A stretch of DNA of 64,000 nt. Origin: Antedon mediterranea (lineage: Eukaryota > Echinodermata > Crinoidea > Comatulida > Antedonidae). Made by a program: the position numbers and the translations under genes. The notes below the pieces were generated by a model. The model did not search any database. It saw only the letters and a program-made list of their open reading frames with translations, and was not told the origin of the DNA. Each line of letters begins with the position of its first letter. The stretch's first letter is position 1. The stretch spans positions 5,001 to 69,000 of the forward strand of contig NC_092680.1 of NCBI RefSeq assembly GCF_964355755.1, read 5' to 3'. This document shows positions 33,301 to 46,954 of this stretch, one piece after another.

Positions 33301-36300
33301 GTCACATTGTGGCATTATACTAAGGTACGTCCTTAGTCGTCCAGTATAAGTTAGAGTGCGACCACTGGTTCCGTTTACTCAGCCCTCATCTTTTAAATTT
33401 GAGTGTAACTCAATTACGGTAAAAAAATTTAAAATATAGTGAAAATTGATACTGTATTTGTGAGAAAATGGCGGATTGTTCCTTGGAGTCACTTGGTGGG
33501 ATTATACTAGGGTACCTCCTTAGTTGTCCAGTAGAGGTTAGAGTGGGACCACTGGTCCCGTTTACTCAGCCCTCATCTTTAACGTTTGAGTGTAACTCAA
33601 TTACGATTAATATTTTAAAATATAGTGAAATTTCATACTGTATTTGTGAGAAAATGGCGGATTGTTCCTGGGAGCCACTTGGTAGGATTATACTAGGGTA
33701 CCCCCCTTAGTTGTGCAGTATAAGTTAGAGTGGGACCACTGGTCCCGTTTACTCAGCCCTCATCTTTAAAATTTGAATGTAACTCATTTACGATTTTTAA
33801 AATATAGTAAAATTTGAAACTGTATTTGTGAGAAAACGGCGGATTGTTCCTCAGAGTCACTTGGTGGGATTATACTAGGGTACCTCCTTAGTTGTCCAGT
33901 ATAAGTTAGAGTGGGACCACTGGTCCCGTTTACTCAGCCCTCATCTTTAAAATTTGAGTGTAACTCATTTACGATTTTTAAAATATAGTGAAATTTGATA
34001 CTGTATTTGTGAGAAAACGGCGGATTGTTCCTGAAAGTCACTTGGTGGGATTATACTAGGGTACCCCCTTAGTCGTCCAGTATAAGTTAGAGTGGGACCA
34101 CTGGTCCCGTTTACTGAGCCCTCATCTTTTAAATTTGAGTGTAACTCATTTACGATTTTTAAAATATAGTAAAATTTGATACTGTATTTGTGAGAAAATG
34201 GCGGATTGTTCCTGGGAGCCACTTGGTGGGATTATACTAGCGTACCTCCTTAGTTGTCCAGTTTAAGTTAGAGTGGGACCACTGGTCCCGTTTACTCAAC
34301 CCTTATCTTAAAAATTTGAGTGTAACTCAATTACGAATAATATTTTAAAATATAGTGAAATTTGATACTGTATTTGTGAGAAAATGGCGGATTGTTCCTG
34401 GGAGTCACTTGGTGGGATTATACTAGGGTACCCCCTTAGTCGTCCAGTATAAGTTAGAGTGCGACCAATGGTCCCGTTTACTCAGCCCTCATCTTTAAAA
34501 TTTGAGTGTAACTCATTTACGATTTTTAAAATATAGTGAATTTTGAAACTGTATTTGTGAGAAAACGGCGGATTGTTCCTGAGATTCACTTGGTGGGATT
34601 ATACTAGGGTACACCCTTAGTCGTCCAGTATAAGTTAGAGTGGGACCACTGGTCCCGTTTACCCAGCCCTCATCTTTAACGTTTGAGTGTAACTCAATTA
34701 CGATTAATATTTTAAAATATAGTGAAATTTGATACTGTATTTGTGAGAAAATGGCGGATTGTTCCCGAGAGTCACTTGGTGGGATTATACTAGGGTACCT
34801 CCTTAGTTGTCCAGTTTAAGTTAGAGTGGGACCACTGTTCCCGTTTACTCAGCCCTTATCTTTAAAATTTGAGTGTAACTCATTTACGATTAATATTTTA
34901 AAATATAGTGAAATTTGATACTGTATTTGTGAGAAAATGGCGGATTGTTCCTGAGAGCCACTTGGTGGGATTATACTAGGGTACCCCCTTAGTTGTGCAG
35001 TATAAGTTAGAGTGGGACCACTGGTCCCGTTTACTCTGCCCTCATTTTTAAAATTTGAGTGTAACTCATTTACGATTTTTAAAATATAGTAAAATTTGAA
35101 ACTGTATTTGTGAAAAAAAGGCGGATTGTTCCTGGGAGTCACATTGTGGCATTATACTAAGGTACGTCCTTAGTCGTCCAGTATAAGTTAGAGTGCGACC
35201 ACTGGTTCCGTTTACTCAGCCCTCATCTTTTAAATTTGAGTGTAACTCAATTACGGTAAAAAAATTTAAAATATAGTGAAAATTGATACTGTATTTGTGA
35301 GAAAATGGCGGATTGTTCCTTGGAGTCACTTGGTGGGATTATACTAGGGTACCTCCTTAGTTGTCCAGTAGAGGTTAGAGTGGGACCACTGGTCCCGTTT
35401 ACTCAGCCCTCATCTTTAACCTTTGAGTGTAACTCAATTACGATTAATATTTTAAAATATAGTGAAATTTCATACTGTATTTGTGAGAAAATGGCGGATT
35501 GTTCCTGGGAGCCACTTGGTGGGATTATACTAGGGTACCCCCTTAGTTGTGCAGTATAAGTTAGAGTGGGACCACTGGTCCCGTTTACTCAGCCCTCATC
35601 TTTAAAATTTGAATGTAACTCATTTACGATTTTTAAAATATAGTAAAATTTGAAACTGTATTTGTGAGAAAACGGCGGATTGTTCCTGAGAGTCACTTGG
35701 TGGGATTATACTAGGGTACCTCCTTAGTTGTCCAGTATAAGTTAGAGTGGGACCACTGGTCCCGTTTACTCAGCCCTCATCTTTAAAATTTGAGTGTAAC
35801 TCATTTACGATTTTTAAAATATAGTGAAATTTGATACTGTATTTGTGAGAAAACGGCGGATTGTTCCTGAAAGTCACTTGGTGGGATTATACTAGGGTAC
35901 CCCCTTAGTCGTCCAGTATAAGTTAGAGTGGGACCACTGGTCCCGTTTACTGAGCCCTCATCTTTTAAATTTGAGTGTAACTCATTTACGATTTTTAAAA
36001 TATAGTAAAATTTGATACTGTATTTGTGAGAAAATGGCGGATTGTTCCTGGGAGCCACTTGGTGGGATTATACTAGCGTACCTCCTTAGTTGTCCAGTTT
36101 AAGTTAGAGTGGGACCACTGGTCCCGTTTACTCAACCCTTATCTTAAAAATTTGAGTGTAACTCAATTACGAATAATATTTTAAAATATAGTGAAATTTG
36201 ATACTGTATTTGTGAGAAAATGGCGGATTGTTCCTGGGAGTCACTTGGTGGGATTATACTAGGGTACCCCCTTAGTCGTCCAGTATAAGTTAGAGTGCGA

Positions 36301-38932
36301 CCAATGGTCCCGTTTACTCAGCCCTCATCTTTAAAATTTGAGTGTAACTCATTTACGATTTTTAAAATATAGTGAATTTTGAAACTGTATTTGTGAGAAA
36401 ACGGCGGATTGTTCCTGAGATTCACTTGGTGGGATTATACTAGGGTACACCCTTAGTCGTCCAGTATAAGTTAGAGTGGGACCACTGGTCCCGTTTACCC
36501 AGCCCTCATCTTTAACGTTTGAGTGTAACTCAATTACGATTAATATTTTAAAATATAGTGAAATTTGATACTGTATTTGTGAGAAAATGGCGGATTGTTC
36601 CCGAGAGTCACTTGGTGGGATTATACTAGGGTACCTCCTTAGTTGTCCAGTTTAAGTTAGAGTGGGACCACTGTTCCCGTTTACTCAGCCCTTATCTTTA
36701 AAATTTGAGTGTAACTCATTTACGATTAATATTTTAAAATATAGTGAAATTTGATACTGTATTTGTGAGAAAATGGCGGATTGTTCCTGAGAGCCACTTG
36801 GTGGGATTATACTAGGGTACCCCCTTAGTTGTGCAGTATAAGTTAGAGTGGGACCACTGGTCCCATTTACTCAGCCCTCATCTTTAAAATTTGAGTGTAA
36901 CTCATTTACGATTTTTAAAATATAGTAAAATTTGAAACTGTATTTGTGAAAAAACGGCGGATTGTTCCTGGGAGTCACATTGTGGCATTATACTAAGGTA
37001 CGTCCTTAGTCGTCCAGTATAATTTAGAGTGCGACCACTGGTTCCGTTTACTCAGCCCTCATCTTTTAAATTTGAGTGTAACTCAATTACGGTAAAAAAA
37101 TTTAAAATATAGTGAAAATTGATACTGTATTTGTGAGAAAATGGCGGATTGTTCCTTGGAGTCACTTGGTGGGATTATACTAGGGTACCTCCTTAGTTGT
37201 CCAGTAGAGGTTAGAGTGGGACCACTGGTCCCGTTTACTCAGCCCTCATCTTTAACGTTTGAGTGTAACTCAATTACGATTAATAATTTAAAATATAGTG
37301 AAATTTCATACTGTATTTGTGAGAAAATGGCGGATTGTTCCTGGGAGCCACTTGGTGGGATTATACTAGGGTACCCCTTTAGTTGTGCAGTATAAGTTAG
37401 AGTGGGACCACTGGTCCCGTTTACTCAGCCCTCATCTTTAAAATTTGAATGTAACTCATTTACGATTTTTAAAATATAGTAAAATTTGAAACTGTATTTG
37501 TGAGAAAACGGCGGATTGTTCCTGAGAGTCACTTGGTGGGATTATACTAGGGTACCTCCTTAGTTGTCCAGTATAAGTTAGAGTGGGACCACTGGTCCCG
37601 TTTACTCAGCCCTCATCTTTAAAATTTGAGTGTAACTCATTTACGATTTTTAAAATATAGTGAAATTTGATACTGTATTTGTGAGAAAACGGCGGATTGT
37701 TCCTGAAAGTCACTTGGTGGGATTATACTAGGGTACCCCCTTAGTCGTCCAGTATAAGTTAGAGTGGGACCACTGGTCCCGTTTACTGAGCCCTCATCTT
37801 TTAAATTTGAGTGTAACTCATTTACGATTTTTAAAATATAGTAAAATTTGATACTGTATTTGTGAGAAAATGGCGGATTGTTCCTGGGAGCCACTTGGTG
37901 GGATTATACTAGTGTACCTCCTTAGTTGTCCAGTTTAAGTTAGAGTGGGACCACTGGTCCCGTTTACTCAACCCTTATCTTAAAAATTTGAGTGTAACTC
38001 AATTACGAATAATATTTTAAAATATAGTGAAATTTGATACTGTATTTGTGAGAAAATGGCGGATTGTTCCTGGGAGTCACTTGGTGGGATTATACTAGGG
38101 TACCCCCTTAGTCGTCCAGTATAAGTTAGAGTTCGACCAATGGTCCCGTTTACTCAGCCCTCATCTTTAAAATTTGAGTGTAACTCATTTACGATTTTTA
38201 AAATATAGTGAATTTTGAAACTGTATTTGTGAGAAAACGGCGGATTGTTCCTGAGATTCACTTGGTGGGATTATACTAGGGTACACCCTTAGTCGTACAG
38301 TATAAGTTAGAGTGGGACCACTGGTCCCGTTTACTCAGCCCTCATCTTTAAAATTTGAGTGTGACTCATTTACGATTTAAAAAATATAGTGAAATTTGAT
38401 ACTTTATTTGTGAGAAACTGGCGGATTGTTCCTGGGAGTCACTTGGTGGGATTATACTAGGGTACCTCCTTAGTTGTCCAGTATAAGTTAGAGTGGGACC
38501 ACTGGTCCCGTTTACTCAGCCCTCATCTTTAAAATTTGAGTGTAACTCATTTACGATTTTTAAAATATAGTGAAATTTGATACTGTATTTGTGAGAAAAC
38601 GGCGGATTGTTCCTGAGAGTCACTTGGTGGGATTATACTAGGGTACCTCCTTAGTTGTCCAGTATAAGTTAGAGTGGGACCACTGGTCCCGTTTACTCAG
38701 CCCTCATCTTTAAAATTTGAGTGTAACACATTTACGATTTTTAAAATATAGTGAAATTTGAAACTGTATTTGTGAAAAAACGGCGGATTGTTCCTGAGAG
38801 TCACTTGGTGGGATTATACTAGGGTACCTCCTTGTTCGTCCAGTAAAGGTTAGAGTGGTACCACTGGTTCCGTTTACTCAGCCCTCATCTTTAAAATTTG
38901 AGTGTAACTCATTTACGATTTTTAAAATATAG
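30346..38932. repeat. Left arm: 183-bp satellite with 10-unit higher-order repeat
   Basis: About 47 direct copies of the 183-bp unit, including variants with an AATGGCGG or AACGGCGG start. One distinctive unit (CCAGTAGAGGTTAGAGTGGG) recurs near 32055, 33530, 35367 and 37203, spacings of 1475, 1837 and 1836 bp. That is eight, ten and ten units. Confidence 0.92.
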
Positions 38933-38962
38933 TGAAATTTGTACCAGTGGTCCCACTCTAAA
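38933..38962. other. Central loop of the giant foldback
   Basis: The left arm runs TTTACGATTTTTAAAATATAG up to 38932 and its inverse starts at 38963 (CTATATTTTTAAAATCGTAAA). Only about 30 nt separate them, so the axis of symmetry lies near 38948. Confidence 0.85.
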
Positions 38963-41900
38963 CTATATTTTTAAAATCGTAAATGAGTTACACTCAAATT
39001 TTAAAGATGAGGGTAAACGGGACCAGTGGTCCCACTCTAACTTATACTGGACGACTAAGGGGGTACCCTAGTATAATCCCACCAAGTGACTCCAAGGAAC
39101 AATCCGCCATTTTCTCACAAATACAGTATCAATTTTCACTATATTTTAAAATGTTTATCGTAATTGAGTTACACTTAAATTTAAAAGATGAGGGCTGAGT
39201 AAACGGAACCAGTGGTACCACTATAACTTTTACTGGACGACTAAGGAGGTACCCTAGTATAATCCCACCAAGTGACTCCCCGGAACAATCCGCCATTTTC
39301 TCACAAATACAGTTTCAAATTTAACTATATTTTAAAAATTGTAATTGAGTTACACTCAAATTTTTAAGATGAGAAGGCTGAGTAAACGGGACCAGTGGTC
39401 CCACTCTAACTTATACTGGACAACTAAGGAGGTACCCTAGTATAATCCCACCAAGTGACTCCCAGGAACAATCCGCCATTTTCTCACAAATACAGTATCA
39501 AATGTCACTATATTTTTTAAATCGTAAATGAGTTACACTCGAATTTAAAAGATGAGGGCTGAGTAAACGGGACCAGTGGTCCCACTCTAATTTAGACTGG
39601 ACGACTAAGGAGGTACCTTAGTATAATCCCACCAAGTGACTCCCAGGAACAATCCGCCATTTTCTCACAAATACAGTTTCAAATTTAACTATATTTTAAA
39701 AATCGTAATTGAGTTACACTCAAATTTTAAAGATGAGGGCTGAGTAAACGGGACCAGTGGTCCCACTCTAACTTATACAGGATGACTAAAGAGGTACCCT
39801 AGTATAATCCCACCAAGTGAATCTCAAGAACAATCCGCCGTTTTCTCACAAATACAGTATCAAATTTCACTATATTTTTTAAATCGTAAATGCGTTACAC
39901 TCAAATTTAAAAGATGAGGGCTGAGTAAACGGGACCAGTGGTCCCACTCTAACTTATACAGGATGACTAAAGAGGTACCCTAGTATAATCCCACCAAGTG
40001 ACTCTCAGGAACAATCCGCCATTTTCTCACAAATACAGTATCAATTTTCACTATATTTTAAATATTTTTATCGTAATTGAGTTACACTCAAATTTAAAAG
40101 ATGAGGGCTGAGTAAACGGAACCAGTGGTCGCACTCTAACTTATACTGGACGACTAAGGACGTACCTTAGTATAATCCCACCATGTGACTCCCAGGAAAA
40201 ATCCGCCGTTTTCTCACAAATACAGTATCTAATTTCTCTATATTTTAAAAATCGTAAATGAGTTACACTCAAATTTAAAAGATGAGGGCTGAGTAAACGG
40301 GACCAGTGGTCCCACTCTAACTTATACTGGACGACTAAGGAGGCACCCTAGTATAATCCCACCAAGTGACTCTCAGGAACAATCCGCCGTTTTCTCACAA
40401 ATACAGTATCAAATTTCACTATATTTTAAAAATCGTAAATGAGTTACACTCAAATTTAAAAGATGAGGGCTGAGTAAACGGGACCAGTGGTACCACTCTA
40501 ACTTTTACTGGACGACTAAGGAGGTACCCTAGTATAATCCCACCAAGTGACTCTCAGGAACAATCCGCCGTTTTCTCACAAATACAGTATCAAATTTCAC
40601 TATATTTTAAAAATCGTAAATGAGTTACACTCAAATTTTAAAGATTAGGGCTGAGTTAACGGGACCAGTGGTCCCACTCTAACTTATACTGGACAACTAA
40701 GGAGGTACTCTAGTATAATCCCACCAAGTGACTCCCAGGAACAATCCGCCATTTTCTCACAAATACAGTATCAAATTTCACTATATTTTTTAAATCGTAA
40801 ATGAGTTACACTCAAATTTAAAAGATGAGGGCTGAGTAAACGGTACCAGTGGTCCCACTCTAACTTATACTGTACGACTAAGGAGGCACCCTAGTATAAT
40901 CCCACCAAGTGAATCTCAGGAACAATCCGCCGTTTTCTCACAAATACAGTTTCAAATTTCACTATATTTTAAAAATCGTAAATGAGTTACACTCAAATTT
41001 TAAAGATGAGGGCTGAGTAAACGGAAACAGTGGTCCCACTCTAACTTATACTGGACGACTAAGGGGGTACCCTAGTATAATCCCACCAAGTGACTGCCAG
41101 GAACAATCCGCCATTTTCTCACAAATACAGTATCAAATTTCACTATATTTTAAAATATTAATCGTAATTGAGTTACACTCAAATTTTAAAGATAAGGGCT
41201 GAGTAAACGGGACCAGTGGTCCCACTCTAACTTAAACTTGACAACTAAGGAGGTACCCTAGTATAATCCCACCAAGTGACTCCCGGGAACAATCCGCCAT
41301 TTTCTCACAAATACAGTATCAAATTTCACTATATTTTAAAAATCGTAAATGAGTTAAACTCAAATTTTAAAGATGAGGACTGAGTAAACGGGACCAGTGG
41401 TCCCACTCTAACTTATACTGGACAACTAAGGAGGTACCCTAGTATAATCCCACCAAGTGACTCCCAGGAACAATCCGCCATTTTTTCACAAATACAGTAT
41501 CAAATTTCACTATATTTTTTAAATCGTAAATGAGTTACACTCAAATTTAAAAGATGAGGGCTGAGTAAACGGTACCAGTGGTCCCACTCTAACTTATACT
41601 GTACGACTAAGGAGGCACCCTAGTATAATCCCACCAAGTGACTGCCAAGAACAATCCGCCATTTTCTCACAAATACAGTATCAAATTTCACTATATTTTA
41701 AAATATTAATCGTAATTGAGTTACACTCAAATTTTAAAGATAAGTGCTGAGTAAACGGGACCAGTGGTCCCACTCTAACTTAAACTGGACAACTAAGGAG
41801 GTACCCTAGTATAATCCCACCAAGTGACTCCCGGGAACAATCCGCCATTTTCTCACAAATACAGTATCAAATTTCACTATATTTTAAAATATTAATCGTA

Positions 41901-44900
41901 ATTGAGTTACACTCAAACGTTAAAGATGAGGGCTGAGTAAACGGAACCAGTGGTCCCACTCTAACTTCTACTGGACAACTAAGTAGGTACCCTAGTATAA
42001 TCCCACCAAGTGACTCCCAGGAACAATCCGCCATTTTCTCACAAATACAGTATCAATTTTCACTATATTTTAAATATTTTTATCGTAATTGAGTTACACT
42101 CAAATTTAAAAGATGAGGGCTGAGTAAACGGAACCAGTGGTCGCACTCTAACTTATACTGGACGACTAAGGACGTACCTTAGTATAATCCCACCATGTGA
42201 CTCCCAGGAAAAATCCGCCGTTTTCTCACAAATACAGTATCTAATTTCTCTATATTTTTAAAATCGTAAATGAGTTACACTCAAATTTAAAAGATGAGGG
42301 CTGAGTAAACGGGACCAGTGGTCCCACTCTAACTTATATTGGACGACTAAGGAGGCACCCTAGTATAATCCCACAAAGTGACTCTCAGGAACAATCCGCC
42401 GTTTTCTCACAAATACAGTATCAAATTTCACTATATTTTAAAAATCGTAAATGAGTTACACTCAAATTTAAAAGATGAGGGCTGAGTAAACGGGACCAGT
42501 GGTACCACTCTAACTTTTACTGGACGACTAAGGAGGTACCCTAGTATAATCCCACCAAGTGACTCTCAGGAACAATCCGCCGTTTTCTCACAAATACAGT
42601 ATCAAATTTCACTATATTTTAAAAATCGTAAATGAGTTACACTCAAATTTTAAAGATTAGGGCTGAGTTAACGGGACCAGTGGTCCCACTCTAACTTATA
42701 CTGGACAACTAAGGAGGTACTCTAGTATAATCCCACCAAGTGACTCCCAGGAACAATCCGCCATTTTCTCACAAATACAGTATCAAATTTCACTATATTT
42801 TTTAAATCGTAAATGAGTTACACTCAAATTTAAAAGATGAGGGCTGAGTAAACGGTACCAGTGGTCCCACTCTAACTTATACTGTACGACTAAGGAGGCA
42901 CCCTAGTATAATCCCACCAAGTGAATCTCAGGAACAATCCGCCGTTTTCTCACAAATACAGTTTCAAATTTCACTATATTTTAAAAATCGTAAATGAGTT
43001 ACACTCAAATTTTAAAGATGAGGGCTGAGTAAACGGAAACAGTGGTCCCACTCTAACTTATACTGGACGACTAAGGGGGTACCCTAGTATAATCCCACCA
43101 AGTGACTGCCAGGAACAATCCGCCATTTTCTCACAAATACAGTATCAAATTTCACTATATTTTAAAATATTAATCGTAATTGAGTTACACTCAAATTTTA
43201 AAGATAAGGGCTGAGTAAACGGGACCAGTGGTCCCACTCTAACTTAAACTTGACAACTAAGGAGGTACCCTAGTATAATCCCACCAAGTGACTCCCGGGA
43301 ACAATCCGCCATTTTCTCACAAATACAGTATCAAATTTCACTATATTTTAAAAATCGTAAATGAGTTAAACTCAAATTTTAAAGATGAGGGCTGAGTAAA
43401 CGGGACCAGTGGTCCCACTCTAACTTATACTGGACAACTAAGGAGGTACCCTAGTATAATCCCACCAAGTGACTCCCAGGAACAATCCGCCATTTTTTCA
43501 CAAATACAGTATCAAATTTCACTATATTTTTTAAATCGTAAATGAGTTACACTCAAATTTAAAAGATGAGGGCTGAGTAAACGGTACCAGTGGTCCCACT
43601 CTAACTTATACTGTACGACTAAGGAGGCACCCTAGTATAATCCCACCAAGTGACTGCCAAGAACAATCCGCCATTTTCTCACAAATACAGTATCAAATTT
43701 CACTATATTTTAAAATATTAATCGTAATTGAGTTACACTCAAATTTTAAAGATAAGTGCTGAGTAAACGGGACCAGTGGTCCCACTCTAACTTAAACTGG
43801 ACAACTAAGGAGGTACCCTAGTATAATCCCACCAAGTGACTCCCGGGAACAATCCGCCATTTTCTCACAAATACAGTATCAAATTTCACTATATTTTAAA
43901 ATATTAATCGTAATTGAGTTACACTCAAACGTTAAAGATGAGGGCTGAGTAAACGGAACCAGTGGTCCCACTCTAACTTCTACTGGACAACTAAGTAGGT
44001 ACCCTAGTATAATCCCACCAAGTGACTCCCAGGAACAATCCGCCATTTTCTCACAAATACAGTATCAATTTTCACTATATTTTAAATATTTTTATCGTAA
44101 TTGAGTTACACTCAAATTTAAAAGATGAGGGCTGAGTAAACGGAACCAGTGGTCGCACTCTAACTTATACTGGACGACTAAGGACGTACCTTAGTATAAT
44201 CCCACCATGTGACTCCCAGGAAAAATCCGCCGTTTTCTCACAAATACAGTATCTAATTTCTCTATATTTTTAAAATCGTAAATGAGTTACACTCAAATTT
44301 AAAAGATGAGGGCTGAGTAAACGGGACCAGTGGTCCCACTCTAACTTATATTGGACGACTAAGGAGGCACCCTAGTATAATCCCACAAAGTGACTCTCAG
44401 GAACAATCCGCCGTTTTCTCACAAATACAGTATCAAATTTCACTATATTTTAAAAATCGTAAATGAGTTACACTCAAATTTAAAAGATGAGGGCTGAGTA
44501 AACGGGACCAGTGGTACCACTCTAACTTTTACTGGACGACTAAGGAGGTACCCTAGTATAATCCCACCAAGTGACTCTCAGGAACAATCCGCCGTTTTCT
44601 CACAAATACAGTATCAAATTTCACTATATTTTAAAAATCGTAAATGAGTTACACTCAAATTTTAAAGATTAGGGCTGAGTTAACGGGACCAGTGGTCCCA
44701 CTCTAACTTATACTGGACAACTAAGGAGGTACTCTAGTATAATCCCACCAAGTGACTCCCAGGAACAATCCGCCATTTTCTCACAAATACAGTATCAAAT
44801 TTCACTATATTTTTTAAATCGTAAATGAGTTACACTCAAATTTAAAAGATGAGGGCTGAGTAAACGGTACCAGTGGTCCCACTCTAACTTATACTGTACG

Positions 44901-46778
44901 ACTAAGGAGGCACCCTAGTATAATCCCACCAAGTGAATCTCAGGAACAATCCGCCGTTTTCTCACAAATACAGTTTCAAATTTCACTATATTTTAAAAAT
45001 CGTAAATGAGTTACACTCAAATTTTAAAGATGAGGGCTGAGTAAACGGAAACAGTGGTCCCACTCTAACTTATACTGGACGACTAAGAGGGTACCCTAGT
45101 ATAATCCCACCAAGTGACTGCCAGGAACAATCCGCCATTTTCTCACAAATACAGTATCAAATTTCACTATATTTTAAAATATTAATCGTAATTGAGTTAC
45201 ACTCAAATTTTAAAGATAAGGGCTGAGTAAACGGGACCAGTGGTCCCACTCTAACTTAAACTGGACAACTAAGGAGGTACCCTAGTATAATCCCACCAAG
45301 TGACTCCCGGGAACAATCCGCCATTTTCTCACAAATACAGTATCAAATTTCACTATATTTTAAAATATTAATCGTAATTGAGTTACACTCAAACGTTAAA
45401 GATGAGGGCTGAGTAAACGGGACCAGTGGTCCCACTCTAACTTCTACTGGACAACTAAGGAGGTACCCTAGTATAATCCCACCAAGTGACTCCCAGGAAC
45501 AATCCGCCATTTTCTCACAAATACAGTATCAATTTTCACTATATTTTAAATATTTTTATCGTAATTGAGTTACACTCAAATTTAAAAGATGAGGGCTGAG
45601 TAAACGGAACCAGTGGTCGCACTCTAACTTATACTGGACGACTAAGGACGTACCTTAGTATAATCCCACCATGTGACTCCCAGGAAAAATCCGCCGTTTT
45701 CTCACAAATACAGTATCTAATTTCTCTATATTTTAAAAATCGTAAATGAGTTACACTCAAATTTAAAAGATGAGGGCTGAGTAAACGGGACCAGTGGTCC
45801 CACTCTAACTTATACTGGACGACTAAGGAGGCACCCTAGTATAATCCCACCAAGTGACTCTCAGGAACAATCCGCCGTTTTCTCACAAATACAGTATCAA
45901 ATTTCACTATATTTTAAAAATCGTAAATGAGTTACACTCAAATTTAAAAGATGAGGGCTGAGTAAACGGGACCAGTGGTCCCACTCTAACTTATACTGGA
46001 TGACTAATGGGGTACCCTAGTATAATCCCACCAAGTGACTCTTAGGAACAATCCGCCGTTTTCTCACAAATACAGTATCAAATTTCACTATATTTTAAAA
46101 ATCGTAAATGATTTACACTCAAATTTTAAAGATGAGGGCTGAGTAAACGGGACCAGTGGTCCCACTCTAACTTATACTGGACAACTAAGAAGGTACCCTA
46201 GTATAATCCCACAAAGTGACTCCCGGGAACAATCCGCCATTTTCTCACAAATACAGTATCAAATTTCACTATATTTTTTAAATCGTAAATGAGTTACACT
46301 CAAATTTAAAAGATGAGGGCTGAGTAAACGGTACCAGTGGTCCCACTCTAACTTATACTGTACGACTAAGGAGGTACCCTAGTATAATCCCACCAAGTGA
46401 CTCCCAGGAACAATCCGCCATTTTCTCACCAATACAGTTTCAAATTTAACTATATTTAAAAAATTGTAATTGAGTTACACTCAAATTTTAAAGATGAGGG
46501 CTGAGTAAACGGGACCAGTGGTCGCACTCTAACTTATACTGGACGTCTAAGGGGGTACCCTAGTATAATCCCACCAAGTGACTCCCAGGAACAATCCGCC
46601 ATTTTCTCACAAATACAGTTTCAAATTTAACTATATTTTAAAAATCGTAATTGAGTTACACTCAAATTTTAAAGATGAGGGCTGAGTAAACGGGACCAGT
46701 GGTCCCACTCTAACTTATACTGGACGACTAAGGGGGTACCCTAGTATAATCCCACCAAGTGAATCCCAGGAACAATCC
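38963..46778. repeat. Right arm: inverted 183-bp satellite with 11-unit higher-order repeat
   Basis: About 43 copies of the same unit, inverted. A distinctive variant (AAGATTAGGGCTGAGTTAAC) recurs at 40641, 42653 and 44665, exactly 2012 bp apart (eleven units). Another variant (AACCAGTGGTCGCACTCTAA) shows two intervals of about 2012 bp and a last, outer interval of about 1462 bp (eight units). Confidence 0.92.
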
Positions 46779-46945
46779 GCCGTTTTTCTCACAAATATTT
46801 AATTCCTAATACCATAAAAGCCATAAGTAACAATGAAAATGTAAAGAATGCACAAACGGCGTTTCATAGTTATTGTTGGCTGGAAAAAATAAAAGTGGGC
46901 TGGCTTATTGTTGGCTGGCTTATTGTTGGCTAGCTTGACACAAGC
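46779..46945. repeat. Right terminal inverted repeat of the giant foldback
   Basis: Mirror of 30179-30345, ending GGCTAGCTTGACACAAGC. I found no mismatch to the left end over this length. Confidence 0.92.
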
Positions 46946-46954
46946 TTGACTGAT
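46946..46954. repeat. Right 9-bp target-site duplication of the giant foldback
   Basis: TTGACTGAT directly follows the element; identical to 30170-30178. Confidence 0.92.

Larger units (their letters stand above)
30179..46945. mobile_element. Giant 16.8-kb foldback (palindromic) transposable element
   Basis: One head-to-head structure bounded by inverted ends (GCTTGTGTCAAGCTAGCC...) and exact 9-bp duplications TTGACTGAT. After about 165 bp of unique end sequence, each arm is a tandem array of a 183-bp unit containing GGCGGATTGTTCCTGGGAGT, GGGATTATACTAGGGTAC and GAGTGGGACCACTGGTCCCG. There are about 47 units on the left and 43 on the right. The arms meet at about 38948 with a roughly 30-nt spacer. 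Small open frames on both strands come from pairs of units and do not look like proteins. A 9-bp duplication with subterminal tandem repeats fits the MULE/Foldback group, as known from Drosophila FB elements (inference). No transposase, so mobilisation would need one in trans. Confidence 0.92.

Noticed and set aside
30490-39200. Repeated small frames such as MADCSLESLGGIILGY and MAPRNNPPFSHKYSI
   Set aside because: They come from reading pairs of 183-bp units on either strand, and recur only because of the higher-order repeat. No protein features.
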